Under the pieces are notes generated by a model. It ran no database searches, was not told the origin of the DNA, and saw only the letters and a list, made by a program, of their open reading frames with translations. DNA of 64,000 bases from NCBI GenBank assembly GCA_020636405.1, contig JACJXW010000004.1:3398001-3462000 (forward strand). Direction: 5' to 3'. Origin of the DNA: Lewinellaceae bacterium (GTDB lineage Bacteria; Bacteroidota; Bacteroidia; Chitinophagales; Saprospiraceae). Shown piece by piece: positions 8,820 through 16,366 of the stretch (within the stretch, counting starts at the first letter, position 1; every line of letters begins with the position of its first letter). A program made the translations under genes and the position numbers.

Positions 8820-9967
8820 ACATGCTCATAAGAACAATAAATCTTTTCGCTTGTGTAGTGCTGTTAACCCAGTGCCAGAAAGTGGAACTCCCTGCTTCAG
8901 ATGAAGGGGCCCCTGTGTTCACTTTACAGGCAACGATCGATGGCGCCCCCATCGATATCGTGGCAGGGGACTCCGGGTATGTCATGGACCCGTCTTTCAG
9001 AGTGGATACAACTGGTGTTCCCGTGTATACCGGAACTTTCCGGGAACTTGAGTGTGCTGCCGGCTGCCTTCCATTTATCAGCGTCTCCATACGCGGCTCG
9101 GCGCCAGGGAGCGCACAACCAGATACTGACTTGCAGATAGGGGCCTATCCGTTCCTGGAACCGGCTGGTTCAACGACAGAAATTTCATACCGGATCCGGT
9201 TCTCGGGTGAGCATGACACCAGTGTGGAGGATAGCCCGGTTGCATACAGTTGGGACTTCGGGGACGGTACTTCGTCCAGCCAGCAAAGCCCTGAACACGA
9301 GTATCCGGATGATACGCCCCGCCGGGTGGCCCTGGAAACCATTAATGCCGCCGGTTGCACCAGTTCAGTTGAAAAAGTGGTCGCCTTCCAGCCTCTAACG
9401 GTGCCCTGCGAAGTGGATTTTACCATCCAGCTGCCACAGGGAGCCAGCCCGGCTCAGGCGGTATTTAACGGGCCCTTCAACAACTACCAAACCTGGTTTT
9501 GGCCCGGCGGAGATTCCAGCATGCTTACCAATTATCCTATCTTCCAGCTCCTCCCTCAGGAGATAAGGGAGATCTGTCTGACAGCAGTTAATACTGAAGG
9601 CTGCCAGGCACAAACCTGTCAATCCGTATTTATGGGAAACGCCTTCGAGCTAGGGTATTGTGCTACCGATTTTACGTATCAGGCTTTGGTGGATACCACT
9701 TTTACCCCCGCACCTGCGCAATTCGGTACGGTATGGATAGAATATGGGGATGAAACGGGCCGAATTTTCAGTTCTGCATTGGGCGTTCAGGATACAGTTT
9801 CCGGAAATTTTTTCCGCATTTTTTCCAGAGAACCTTTTGAGCCTAGTGAAAATGGACAGCCTACTGAAAAACTGGAAGTCTCCTTTCAGTGCCGTCTTTA
9901 TGATTCGGATGGGCAGTTCCGCGGAATACTTTCTGGCACAGGGGCCATAGCCGTTGCTCTCCCCTGA
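8816..9967 (+). CDS. PKD-domain lipoprotein of the sigma operon
   Basis: 383 residues. Its ATG overlaps the preceding stop codon (ATGA at 8816-8819), indicating translational coupling. The N-terminus is a signal peptide ending LLTQC, with Cys20 as a somewhat loose lipobox. A PKD-like domain is visible at about 140-195 (YSWDFGDGTSSSQQSPEHEY ... VALETINAAGC), with further Ig-like beta segments before and after and several Cys pairs. It is probably anchored to a membrane facing the periplasm or cell surface. Its place in the operon suggests a binding or sensing partner for the barrel protein, or a product of the same stress response; the sequence does not decide between these. Confidence 0.7.
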   Translation: MNMLIRTINLFACVVLLTQCQKVELPASDEGAPVFTLQATIDGAPIDIVAGDSGYVMDPSFRVDTTGVPVYTGTFRELECAAGCLPFISVSIRGSAPGSAQPDTDLQIGAYPFLEPAGSTTEISYRIRFSGEHDTSVEDSPVAYSWDFGDGTSSSQQSPEHEYPDDTPRRVALETINAAGCTSSVEKVVAFQPLTVPCEVDFTIQLPQGASPAQAVFNGPFNNYQTWFWPGGDSSMLTNYPIFQLLPQEIREICLTAVNTEGCQAQTCQSVFMGNAFELGYCATDFTYQALVDTTFTPAPAQFGTVWIEYGDETGRIFSSALGVQDTVSGNFFRIFSREPFEPSENGQPTEKLEVSFQCRLYDSDGQFRGILSGTGAIAVALP

Positions 9968-10213
9968 TCCCTGTTTTTTTTAATAATTCCTCGAGAAAGG
10001 AAACCTTACCGCTTTTCTACCGTAAAGTTCAATAGCCTTTAGCAGGATTATCGTTATCAAACGGCATCCCCCCCTTCTTTATCCCCTACTTTTTCATCTT
10101 TTTTCTTCGGGCTTTCAGTCCGGTGTATTTGGTATATTTTATCGTGGGCACAGCAATCCAGAGCCTGATAATCCCCCCGTATTGATCTATTACAATGAGA
10201 AAACTAGCTGTTC

Positions 10214-11089
10214 ATGACAACTCAGCAAGCACCTTTATTGAATGCTCCCCAGCTGAATCTTTATGAGTTATTAGCCCAGTATGGGCCTTCCACCCAGTCA
10301 TTTTACATCGACCCGGAAAAAAGTACCGTGTTGAAAGGGAATAAAGGCACCCGGCTGCTGGTCCCTCCCTTTTCCTTAACCAGCCTTTCCGGCAAACCGG
10401 CCAAGGGCACGGTGGAGATCCGGCTTAAGGAAGTTTTTTCTCAGTCGGACATGGTCTTGGCTGGGCGCCCTACAACTTCCGAAGACAGGCTGATGGAATC
10501 CGGAGGGCAGATTCTGGTCTCCGCCAACCAGGGGCACTCGCCGCTCAAATTATCCCATCCAATAACCACAGCGTTACCGGTAAGCCAAAAGCTTCAAAAT
10601 CCCATGGCCATGCGCCTTTTTGTCGGCAGTACGGCCACTTTTCGGCCTTACTCCTTCGGACAGGGTTTTGACTGGAAGATGGCATCCGGTAAAGCGGTAG
10701 GAATTCGAAAGGTGGAAAAACAAAAACACTATCAATTTCCTCTGCAGGATTTGAACTGGGCCGGCTGCGAATTTTTTGTCGCCAGGAAGTCCAGCCGCTG
10801 TATGGTTACAGCCCGGCTTGTCAGTCCGGTAGAGCAATTTGACAGCCTGCTGGGCTACCTCGTATTCAAGGACATCCATGCGGTGGCCAGGATGTATCCG
10901 GGCAAACACAACTGTACAGCAGTGAATATTCCTGAAAAATTAGCCGCAACGGCCTATATCATCGGATTCTCAAAAGGGAAGTTGTATTGTGGGAGCGGAT
11001 TCCTCCGCCGTGCTTCCGATAAATTGGTGAACGTAAAAATGCGGCAAGTCCTGGAAAAAGAACTGATCGAGACCCTGAAAGGGATATAG
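10214..11089 (+). CDS. Hypothetical protein with ZU5-like N-terminal half
   Basis: 291 residues. Residues ~30-105 (FYIDPEKSTVLKGNKGTRL-LVPPFSL ... GTVEIRLKEVFSQSDMVLAG ... LMESGGQILVSA) follow the ZU5-like beta domain pattern often found in Bacteroidota surface proteins just after the signal peptide, but here no signal peptide precedes it. The C-terminal half is not recognisable. An upstream ATG near 10195 is out of frame and reads only 23 codons, so it does not supply a signal sequence. It stands alone, with 246 bases of featureless sequence upstream, and its stop is 12 bases from the end of the convergent SDR gene. Function unknown. Confidence 0.65.
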   Translation: MTTQQAPLLNAPQLNLYELLAQYGPSTQSFYIDPEKSTVLKGNKGTRLLVPPFSLTSLSGKPAKGTVEIRLKEVFSQSDMVLAGRPTTSEDRLMESGGQILVSANQGHSPLKLSHPITTALPVSQKLQNPMAMRLFVGSTATFRPYSFGQGFDWKMASGKAVGIRKVEKQKHYQFPLQDLNWAGCEFFVARKSSRCMVTARLVSPVEQFDSLLGYLVFKDIHAVARMYPGKHNCTAVNIPEKLAATAYIIGFSKGKLYCGSGFLRRASDKLVNVKMRQVLEKELIETLKGI

Positions 11090-11101
11090 CCGGATCCTGT
11101 T

Positions 11102-11860
11102 TTAGGTCCTCAAATAGGATGCTCCGTTGATATCCAGAATACAGCCTGTTGTAAAAGATGCCTGTTCTGAGGCAAGAAAAAGGATACAATAGGCTACTTC
11201 TTCAGGTTTTGCCACCCTCCCGGTGGGGCTTTGCCTGCGGATAGCCTCTCCGGCTTCGCTTTCGAGCAGCGTTATTGCCATATCCGTTTCAACGAAACCA
11301 GGGGCAACGGTGCCCAGGAAGATGTTATACGGCGCCAGTGCCTGCGCCATGGATTGCCCCATGGCATTCATTCCCGCCTTGGAGGCGCCATAGGCCGGCT
11401 GCCCGGGTTCTCCCCGGAATGCGCCACGGGAAGATACATTGACGATATGCCCTCCACCCTGACGGATCATGTGTTGGGCAGCACAGTAACAAACGTTGGC
11501 GGCACCGATGAGGTTAGCCTCCAGTGTTCGTTTCCAGCTTTCCTGCCATTCTTCATAGCTGCACTGATCAATAGGGTGGGCTTCAAAGATGCCGGCATTG
11601 TTGACCAGAACGTCCAACCTGCCAAATTCCCGGACGACGGTGTCTACCATCTGCTGTACCACTGCCGGCCGGCTGATGTCTGCCTGAATGGGCAGGTGGC
11701 CTTCTCCTTCCATCATTTCCAGGGTTTCCAGCGCGGCTTTCTTGTCACTGCGAAAGTTGATAGCTACCCTGGCGCCTTTTGCAGCAAAGGCGAGGGCTGC
11801 CGCCCGGCCGATCCCCCGAGAACCGCCGGTAATGAGTATTGTTTTTCCTGTAAAATCCAT
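11102..11860 (-). CDS. SDR-family NAD(P)-dependent oxidoreductase (FabG-like)
   Basis: Classical short-chain dehydrogenase/reductase, 252 residues. The Rossmann glycine motif TGGSRGIG is at about 11-18, then NNAG at about 88, the catalytic Ser in VNVSSRG and the YxxxK pair in AYGASKAGMNAMG. The C-terminus ends LASEQASFTTGCILDINGASYLRT, the usual FabG-type ending. The Arg/Ser set after the first strand (NFRSDKK) suggests NADPH preference. It resembles 3-oxoacyl-ACP reductase but is not inside a fatty-acid cluster, so the substrate is open. Monocistronic; about 280 bases separate it from the LytTR gene upstream. Confidence 0.88.
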   Translation of the reverse strand: MDFTGKTILITGGSRGIGRAAALAFAAKGARVAINFRSDKKAALETLEMMEGEGHLPIQADISRPAVVQQMVDTVVREFGRLDVLVNNAGIFEAHPIDQCSYEEWQESWKRTLEANLIGAANVCYCAAQHMIRQGGGHIVNVSSRGAFRGEPGQPAYGASKAGMNAMGQSMAQALAPYNIFLGTVAPGFVETDMAITLLESEAGEAIRRQSPTGRVAKPEEVAYCILFLASEQASFTTGCILDINGASYLRT

Positions 11861-12102
11861 TCCGTTAAGGTAAGGGCATTTGTGGATGTTTGGAAAGGAA
11901 GCGGGAAGAAAAAAGTGGGCGGCTCGAATTCCACGAAAAAGGCCTGCTCACGTAAATTGGAGAATCAAATGATTTCCGATTAATGGGAATAGGGGTGCCA
12001 GCAAACCTGGATATGAGTTGCCTTTCTCGTAGTGGGAGAGGGAGAGGATAAGTCGCCTCGAGTGGGAGGAGCCTGTTCAACTGAGGATATTCTGCTAATG
12101 AT

Positions 12103-12121
12103 ATGAATAAAAAATATTCAT
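12103..12121 (-). terminator. Candidate terminator hairpin after the LytTR gene
   Basis: ATGAATA (12103-12109) and TATTCAT (12115-12121) form a perfect 7-bp stem with an A5 loop (T5 on the minus strand), 22 bases past the LytTR stop codon. An adjacent CCGGAGGCTCCGG palindrome precedes it in the transcript. The rest of 11861-12143 shows nothing recognisable. Confidence 0.35.
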
Positions 12122-12143
12122 CCCGGAGCCTCCGGAAATAGGG

Positions 12144-12836
12144 TTATTTTCCCCATTCCAGCCGCTTCAGCAAACCTTCTCGGTACGACCGTCCAATTGG
12201 TATCTTCTCTCCACCGATCACCACAAAATTGCCTTCGAGATATTTGATCTGGCTGAGGGAAATAACGTAGGACCGGTGGATGCGAAAAAAAGTACTTTCC
12301 GGCAGTTCCTCTTCCAGTTGGTTGAGGGTGGTTTTAGGGACGTAAAGCTGCTTCGCGGTAAATACTTTTACATAATCGCCGTAGGCCTGAAGGTAAAGGA
12401 TCTCTTCCAGAGGCACCCGATAGAGCTTGCGGCCTGCCTGCAGGAGCAAAAATGACGGTGGTTCCGAAGCCCCTTGAGCGGCCATCTGCCGGTGGGCTTT
12501 ATTCACCGCTTTCAGAAAACGTTCGAAGGAAATGGGCTTGAGGAGGTAATCCATAGCTTCCAGTTCGAACCCTTCCAGGGCGTATTCAGGATAGGCGGTG
12601 GTGAAGACTACTGCCGGAGGGTTGGGAAGCGCTTTTACCAGGCTTATACCCGAAAGGCGGGGCATATTGATGTCCAGGAATAGCAATTGCGGCTGGAGCT
12701 CCTGCACGGCCTGCATGCCCTGTACAGCGTCGGACGCGCTGCCCAGTAATTGTAGTTGAGGGGCCTGATGAATGTAGTGCTCCAATACCCTGATGGCAGG
12801 CGGTTCATCATCAATGATATAACAGCTCAAAACCAT
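12144..12836 (-). CDS. LytTR-family response regulator
   Basis: 230 residues. Receiver domain at about 1-118 with the acidic pair DD (9-10), phospho-acceptor Asp55 in LLFLDINMP and the conserved Lys in YLLKP. The LytTR DNA-binding domain occupies about 130-226 (GRKLYRVPLEEILYLQAYGD, then FFRIHRSYVISLSQI and IPIGRSYR). It is encoded 3 bases downstream of its LytS-type kinase and will be co-transcribed with it. LytTR regulators bind paired direct repeats at target promoters; none could be assigned here. Targets may include the neighbouring transporter, by analogy with BtsSR/YpdAB, but this is inference. Confidence 0.93.
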   Translation of the reverse strand: MVLSCYIIDDEPPAIRVLEHYIHQAPQLQLLGSASDAVQGMQAVQELQPQLLFLDINMPRLSGISLVKALPNPPAVVFTTAYPEYALEGFELEAMDYLLKPISFERFLKAVNKAHRQMAAQGASEPPSFLLLQAGRKLYRVPLEEILYLQAYGDYVKVFTAKQLYVPKTTLNQLEEELPESTFFRIHRSYVISLSQIKYLEGNFVVIGGEKIPIGRSYREGLLKRLEWGK

Positions 12837-12839
12837 GGA

Positions 12840-13892
12840 CTAGAATTTATTAACTTTTAATGTCACCGAAAAAACCTGGCTATCCTCAAAAATGATCAGG
12901 TCGTGGCCTTCCGGATAGAGCAGAGCCAGCCGCTTTTTTACATTGTCCAGTCCAATTCCGCTCTGTTGGCCAGGAAGGTTCTCATCCTTCGGGCTTATAT
13001 CATTTTCAATATGGAAAAAAATGGTTCCATCGCTAATTCGAAAAAGTATCCTTACAAAGGCCGCCTGCCCTTCTCCTTTGAGGCCATGCTTGAAGGCGTT
13101 TTCCACAAATGGAATGAACAGAAGTGGGGGCACGGCGATCTCCACAGCACTACCTTCCACCTTCATTTCAATTCGTGCACGATCTCCTAGCCGCAACCGC
13201 TGCAGTTCGATGTAATTCCGGATATAGGCCAGTTCTTTTTCCAGGGGTGCCAGCCGGGCATTACAATCATATAACATATAACGCATACAATCGGCCAGTT
13301 TCAGAATGGCTTCCGGCACCTGGGGAGCGCCTTCCAGGGCAAAGCTGTAGAGGTTGTTAAGGGTATTGAAAAGAAAGTGTGGGTCTACCTGTGTTTTAAG
13401 GGCCTTGAGTTCTGCCTCCGCTTTTTCCTTTTCCAGTTGAGTGATCCGCTTTTGTTGCTGTTGAGCCTGGAACCATCCCTGCGACAGCTTGAGTAGGGTG
13501 GTGGCGGCAAGGTAAACGATATGGTATTGAGCGATCTCAGAGGCTTTGAAATAGGAAATGAAATAATATCCAGGAAACAACGAGTCTGCTAAGTGGTTGA
13601 AGGTGAGTGTGTTGAAATAGGTTCCGGCCGAAAGTAAAGCAACAAGGGCGAAAGCGTACATCAGGAACCGATGCTTTTGCAATAGGATGGGGATCAAAAC
13701 GGCGAGGTTGACGTAAACCGTCATCCAGAGGCTGAGATGAAAAAGGAAGGTGTAGATCAGGTCCACCAGTTGTATCTCCTGTGCATAGGCAAAGTGGCGG
13801 GCCAGAACATAAAACGACAAGCCCCAGAAGGCCAGGTGTTGTACCAGGCGCGAATTGAAAAAGCCGGTAAGGGGGCTTGTCGTTTTTTCCAT
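12840..13892 (-). CDS. LytS/YehU-type sensor histidine kinase
   Basis: 350 residues. Four hydrophobic segments occupy roughly residues 17-140, then a coiled stretch (QQQQKRITQLEKEKAEAELK) leads to the His_kinase domain with phospho-acceptor His172 in VDPHFLFNTLNNLYSF. The HATPase region ends with VPPLLFIPFVENAFKHGLKG and SGIGLDNVKKRLALLYP. There is no separate periplasmic sensor domain, so a membrane-embedded or partner-mediated signal is likely. The start lies 2 bases after the stop of the small lipoprotein gene and the regulator follows 3 bases on, so the three form one operon. Confidence 0.93.
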   Translation of the reverse strand: MEKTTSPLTGFFNSRLVQHLAFWGLSFYVLARHFAYAQEIQLVDLIYTFLFHLSLWMTVYVNLAVLIPILLQKHRFLMYAFALVALLSAGTYFNTLTFNHLADSLFPGYYFISYFKASEIAQYHIVYLAATTLLKLSQGWFQAQQQQKRITQLEKEKAEAELKALKTQVDPHFLFNTLNNLYSFALEGAPQVPEAILKLADCMRYMLYDCNARLAPLEKELAYIRNYIELQRLRLGDRARIEMKVEGSAVEIAVPPLLFIPFVENAFKHGLKGEGQAAFVRILFRISDGTIFFHIENDISPKDENLPGQQSGIGLDNVKKRLALLYPEGHDLIIFEDSQVFSVTLKVNKF

Positions 13893-13894
13893 TT

Positions 13895-14446
13895 TTAACG
13901 GGTTATATGTGTCGGGGACAGGAAAGCCTGCTCTTCTTCTGCGTATTTGCGAACGAACTCTTGCAACTCGGCAGTGGGGGCAGTCAGAACGATGATGTCT
14001 TCTTCCATGACCTCATGTTTAATCCGGATCTTACGCTGTTCAAAGAGTTTCTCCAGCCATTCGATATCGAAAAAGTAAAGTTTCATGTCGTTCTGTCCAA
14101 AAACCACCTTAGCGAAAGAGTGGGTGGCCAGCATCGGGGCAATAGCCATGCCGTCATCATCGGTACAACGGTTTTTGGTATTGTAAAAATCGAAAAAATA
14201 ATGGTCTCCGAGCCGGACCAGGTGGGCTTTGAATTCGGATTGTTCGTCTTTATCGGAAAATACCAGCTCGTAGTATTTTCCATCTCCTTTGCTGAAGGAC
14301 CAGGTCTCTTCGCTGTTTTTCCATTCACCGATGATCTCCTCCCGGAAAACCAGTTTGTCTTCCGAATAGAGCGGGTGCAGGGAAGGAATGCAGGATGGCA
14401 AAATGGCTGCCAATGCCAATACCAGAAATGCGATTGATCTTTTCAT
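13895..14446 (-). CDS. Small lipoprotein, first gene of the LytS/LytTR operon
   Basis: 183 residues with a clean lipoprotein signal peptide ending ILPSC (lipobox LPSC). The rest is mixed alpha/beta (IIGEWKNSEETWSFSKGDGKYYELVFSDKDE ...) and resembles the many uncharacterised Bacteroidota lipoproteins with a GxW lipocalin-like start, but no family can be named. It leads the operon with a good promoter upstream (14472-14503) and is 2 bases from the histidine kinase. The simplest reading is a periplasm-facing accessory or sensor for the kinase, which lacks its own large sensor domain; this is inference only. Confidence 0.75.
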   Translation of the reverse strand: MKRSIAFLVLALAAILPSCIPSLHPLYSEDKLVFREEIIGEWKNSEETWSFSKGDGKYYELVFSDKDEQSEFKAHLVRLGDHYFFDFYNTKNRCTDDDGMAIAPMLATHSFAKVVFGQNDMKLYFFDIEWLEKLFEQRKIRIKHEVMEEDIIVLTAPTAELQEFVRKYAEEEQAFLSPTHITR

Positions 14447-14471
14447 GATAGCGGTTTTGATGATTCTGGTG

Positions 14472-14503
14472 TAAAGCTATCATCCTATCGTGCAGCACCC
14501 AAA
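14472..14503 (-). promoter_or_regulatory. Predicted promoter of the lipoprotein-LytS-LytTR operon
   Basis: Reading the minus strand, TTTG (14500-14503), 20 bases, then TAGCTTTA (14472-14479): one mismatch to the Bacteroidota TTTG/TAnnTTTG promoter at ideal spacing, 25 bases before the start codon. Confidence 0.5.
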
Positions 14504-14542
14504 ACTGATCGTTGAACAGCAGTTTTAGGTAGTTGAATGGAT

Positions 14543-16177
14543 TCATCGCAGAAAGGCGAACAGGATCTGCACATAAACGATCTTGGTGATCAGGGAAACA
14601 GGCAACATCAGGGTAAACCCAATATTGGGGAGCTTATTCTGTGACTTTTCCAGCGCAAAATCCAGAATGGCTGGTTGATTGGCCACCATACCAATGAGAA
14701 AACTGAAGGGGATCCTCAGTATCCTGTATCCGATGAACAGCGTGGCTACTGCGGTGAGGAAGCTGATGATGGTGCCTGCCAGAAAAATAATGCCGCCGCC
14801 GCCACGGGCGATCGTATCCATGAAGGTGTGGCCCGAATTGACACCAACGCCGGCTAGCAACAGGATAAGGCCGATCTGCCGTAGGGTGAGATTGGCGCTG
14901 TAGGGCAATGTCCAGACAATCGGGCCGGTCCGGCGCAACGCCCCCAGGATGAGGGCTACGATCAACGGCCCTCCGGCATACCCCAACTTGAAGGTAACCC
15001 CGCCGGGTAGCTGGAAAGTGATCATACCGAGAAGTAACCCGGTGGCCATGCCCAGGCCGAAGGACAACAGGTTGATCCTGCTGAGGTCGTCATAAGAGTC
15101 GCCAAAGATGCTGGAGATCTTGGGAATGTCTGTCCGCCGGGCAACGAAACGCACGCGGTCACCCAGTTCAAGGACCGTGTTGGAGTTGGCGAGGATGTCG
15201 ATATCTCCGCGGCGCACCCGGGTGATGATGGCGGCAAACCTTTCATTGAGGTTGAGCGTCGACAGGCGCTCTCCGGCGATTTTGGGATTGGAAACGAAAA
15301 TGCGCCGGGTATCGTACTCGGTACCGTCATAGGATAACCGATAGGGCAATAACTTGCCCATAATACCGGCAACCCGGCTGACCTCCTCTTCATCGCCGAC
15401 CACTGCTACCTGGTCACCAGGCTGGAATGTGGTATCCATGTTGGTAAGTTGGGTTTGCTCTCCACGTTGCAGGCGGCCGAAAACGACAGCCATTTGATGA
15501 TCCTTTTTTAAATCCCGGATAGAAATGCCGGTGACCCCGGGGTTGGCCACTTCCAGCGTTTGGCTGGCGATATTCTGTTTTACCGGGTATTCCTGCCGGA
15601 GTTCCTGTTCCTCCTTGCGGTAGTCGATCTTCAGGGCCCGCTGCATCAACACAATGGCGGCCATGACGCCCAAAACGCCCATTGGATAGGAGAGGGAGTA
15701 CCCTATCACTGCCTGTTCACTCATATCTTTTATACTGTCGGAGGCTACCTTGGCATTACTGATGGCGTCGAGCAGGCCGGCCAGGGCAGGCGTATTGGTA
15801 GTACTTCCTGCAAACAGTCCTGAAGTCGTACTTGCTTCGAATTGGAAAAGGAAATGCAACCCCACGGCGATACTGGCAGAAAAGGTGAGCATGATAATAA
15901 CAAAGATGATATCCCGGGAACCGCGTTGCCGGAAGGTGGCAAAGAAGCTGGGCCCCGAACTCAGTCCAATGGTATATACAAAAATGGCAAGCCCCAGAAA
16001 TATGATGGTCTCAGGGATGTACAGGTCCGGGCTAAGGCCGCCGATGGCAAGGCCGACGAACAGGACTGCAGCAACCCCGAGGTTGCTGCCTCTGATGCGA
16101 ATGCTGCCTACGCCGTAACCGAGGCCGGCAACGGCGAAAAGCAGTAGAACGGGGTTCTCGATGAATGCTTCTACCAT
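14543..16177 (-). CDS. AspT/YidE/YbjL-family transporter with two RCK-C domains
   Basis: 544 residues with the duplicated membrane architecture of the aspartate:alanine exchanger superfamily: five or so TM helices (about 8-190, with GLAIFVYTIGLSSGPSFF and the GLFAGSTTNTPALAGLLDA signature), two TrkA-C/RCK-C regulatory domains (about 205-365), and a second TM block with GYAGGPLIVALILGALRRTGP and the C-terminal GMVANQPAILDFALEKS. Family members exchange amino or dicarboxylic acids or are uncharacterised (YidE, YbjL). The cytoplasmic RCK-C domains imply ligand gating. It lies between the photolyase and the lipoprotein/LytSR operon on the same strand and has its own likely promoter. Confidence 0.92.
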   Translation of the reverse strand: MVEAFIENPVLLLFAVAGLGYGVGSIRIRGSNLGVAAVLFVGLAIGGLSPDLYIPETIIFLGLAIFVYTIGLSSGPSFFATFRQRGSRDIIFVIIMLTFSASIAVGLHFLFQFEASTTSGLFAGSTTNTPALAGLLDAISNAKVASDSIKDMSEQAVIGYSLSYPMGVLGVMAAIVLMQRALKIDYRKEEQELRQEYPVKQNIASQTLEVANPGVTGISIRDLKKDHQMAVVFGRLQRGEQTQLTNMDTTFQPGDQVAVVGDEEEVSRVAGIMGKLLPYRLSYDGTEYDTRRIFVSNPKIAGERLSTLNLNERFAAIITRVRRGDIDILANSNTVLELGDRVRFVARRTDIPKISSIFGDSYDDLSRINLLSFGLGMATGLLLGMITFQLPGGVTFKLGYAGGPLIVALILGALRRTGPIVWTLPYSANLTLRQIGLILLLAGVGVNSGHTFMDTIARGGGGIIFLAGTIISFLTAVATLFIGYRILRIPFSFLIGMVANQPAILDFALEKSQNKLPNIGFTLMLPVSLITKIVYVQILFAFLR

Positions 16178-16194
16178 GATTCAATTGGGCTATC

Positions 16195-16226
16195 CGAAAT
16201 TAGCGGCGCCTCTAAAGTAACACAAA
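16195..16226 (-). promoter_or_regulatory. Predicted promoter of the AspT-family transporter
   Basis: On the minus strand TTTG (16223-16226), 20 bases, then TAATTTCG (16195-16202), one mismatch to TAnnTTTG. It ends 17 bases before the ATG. Confidence 0.5.
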
Positions 16227-16366
16227 GCTGGCAAATGCGTTTGGCCATACTTGCAGAGCCTTACCGCTTACATCTATTCTTACGCTGTGAGCCGTGTTTA
16301 GCCCGCTTGGATGAGGAGGGCAGGAAAAGCGGCCGGGTGTTGGGAAGCCCCGCTTTCCTTCGCCCC

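Noticed and set aside
11865..12080. 71-aa minus-strand ORF between the SDR and LytTR genes
   Set aside because: No domain, repetitive Pro/Leu/Ser composition, no promoter.
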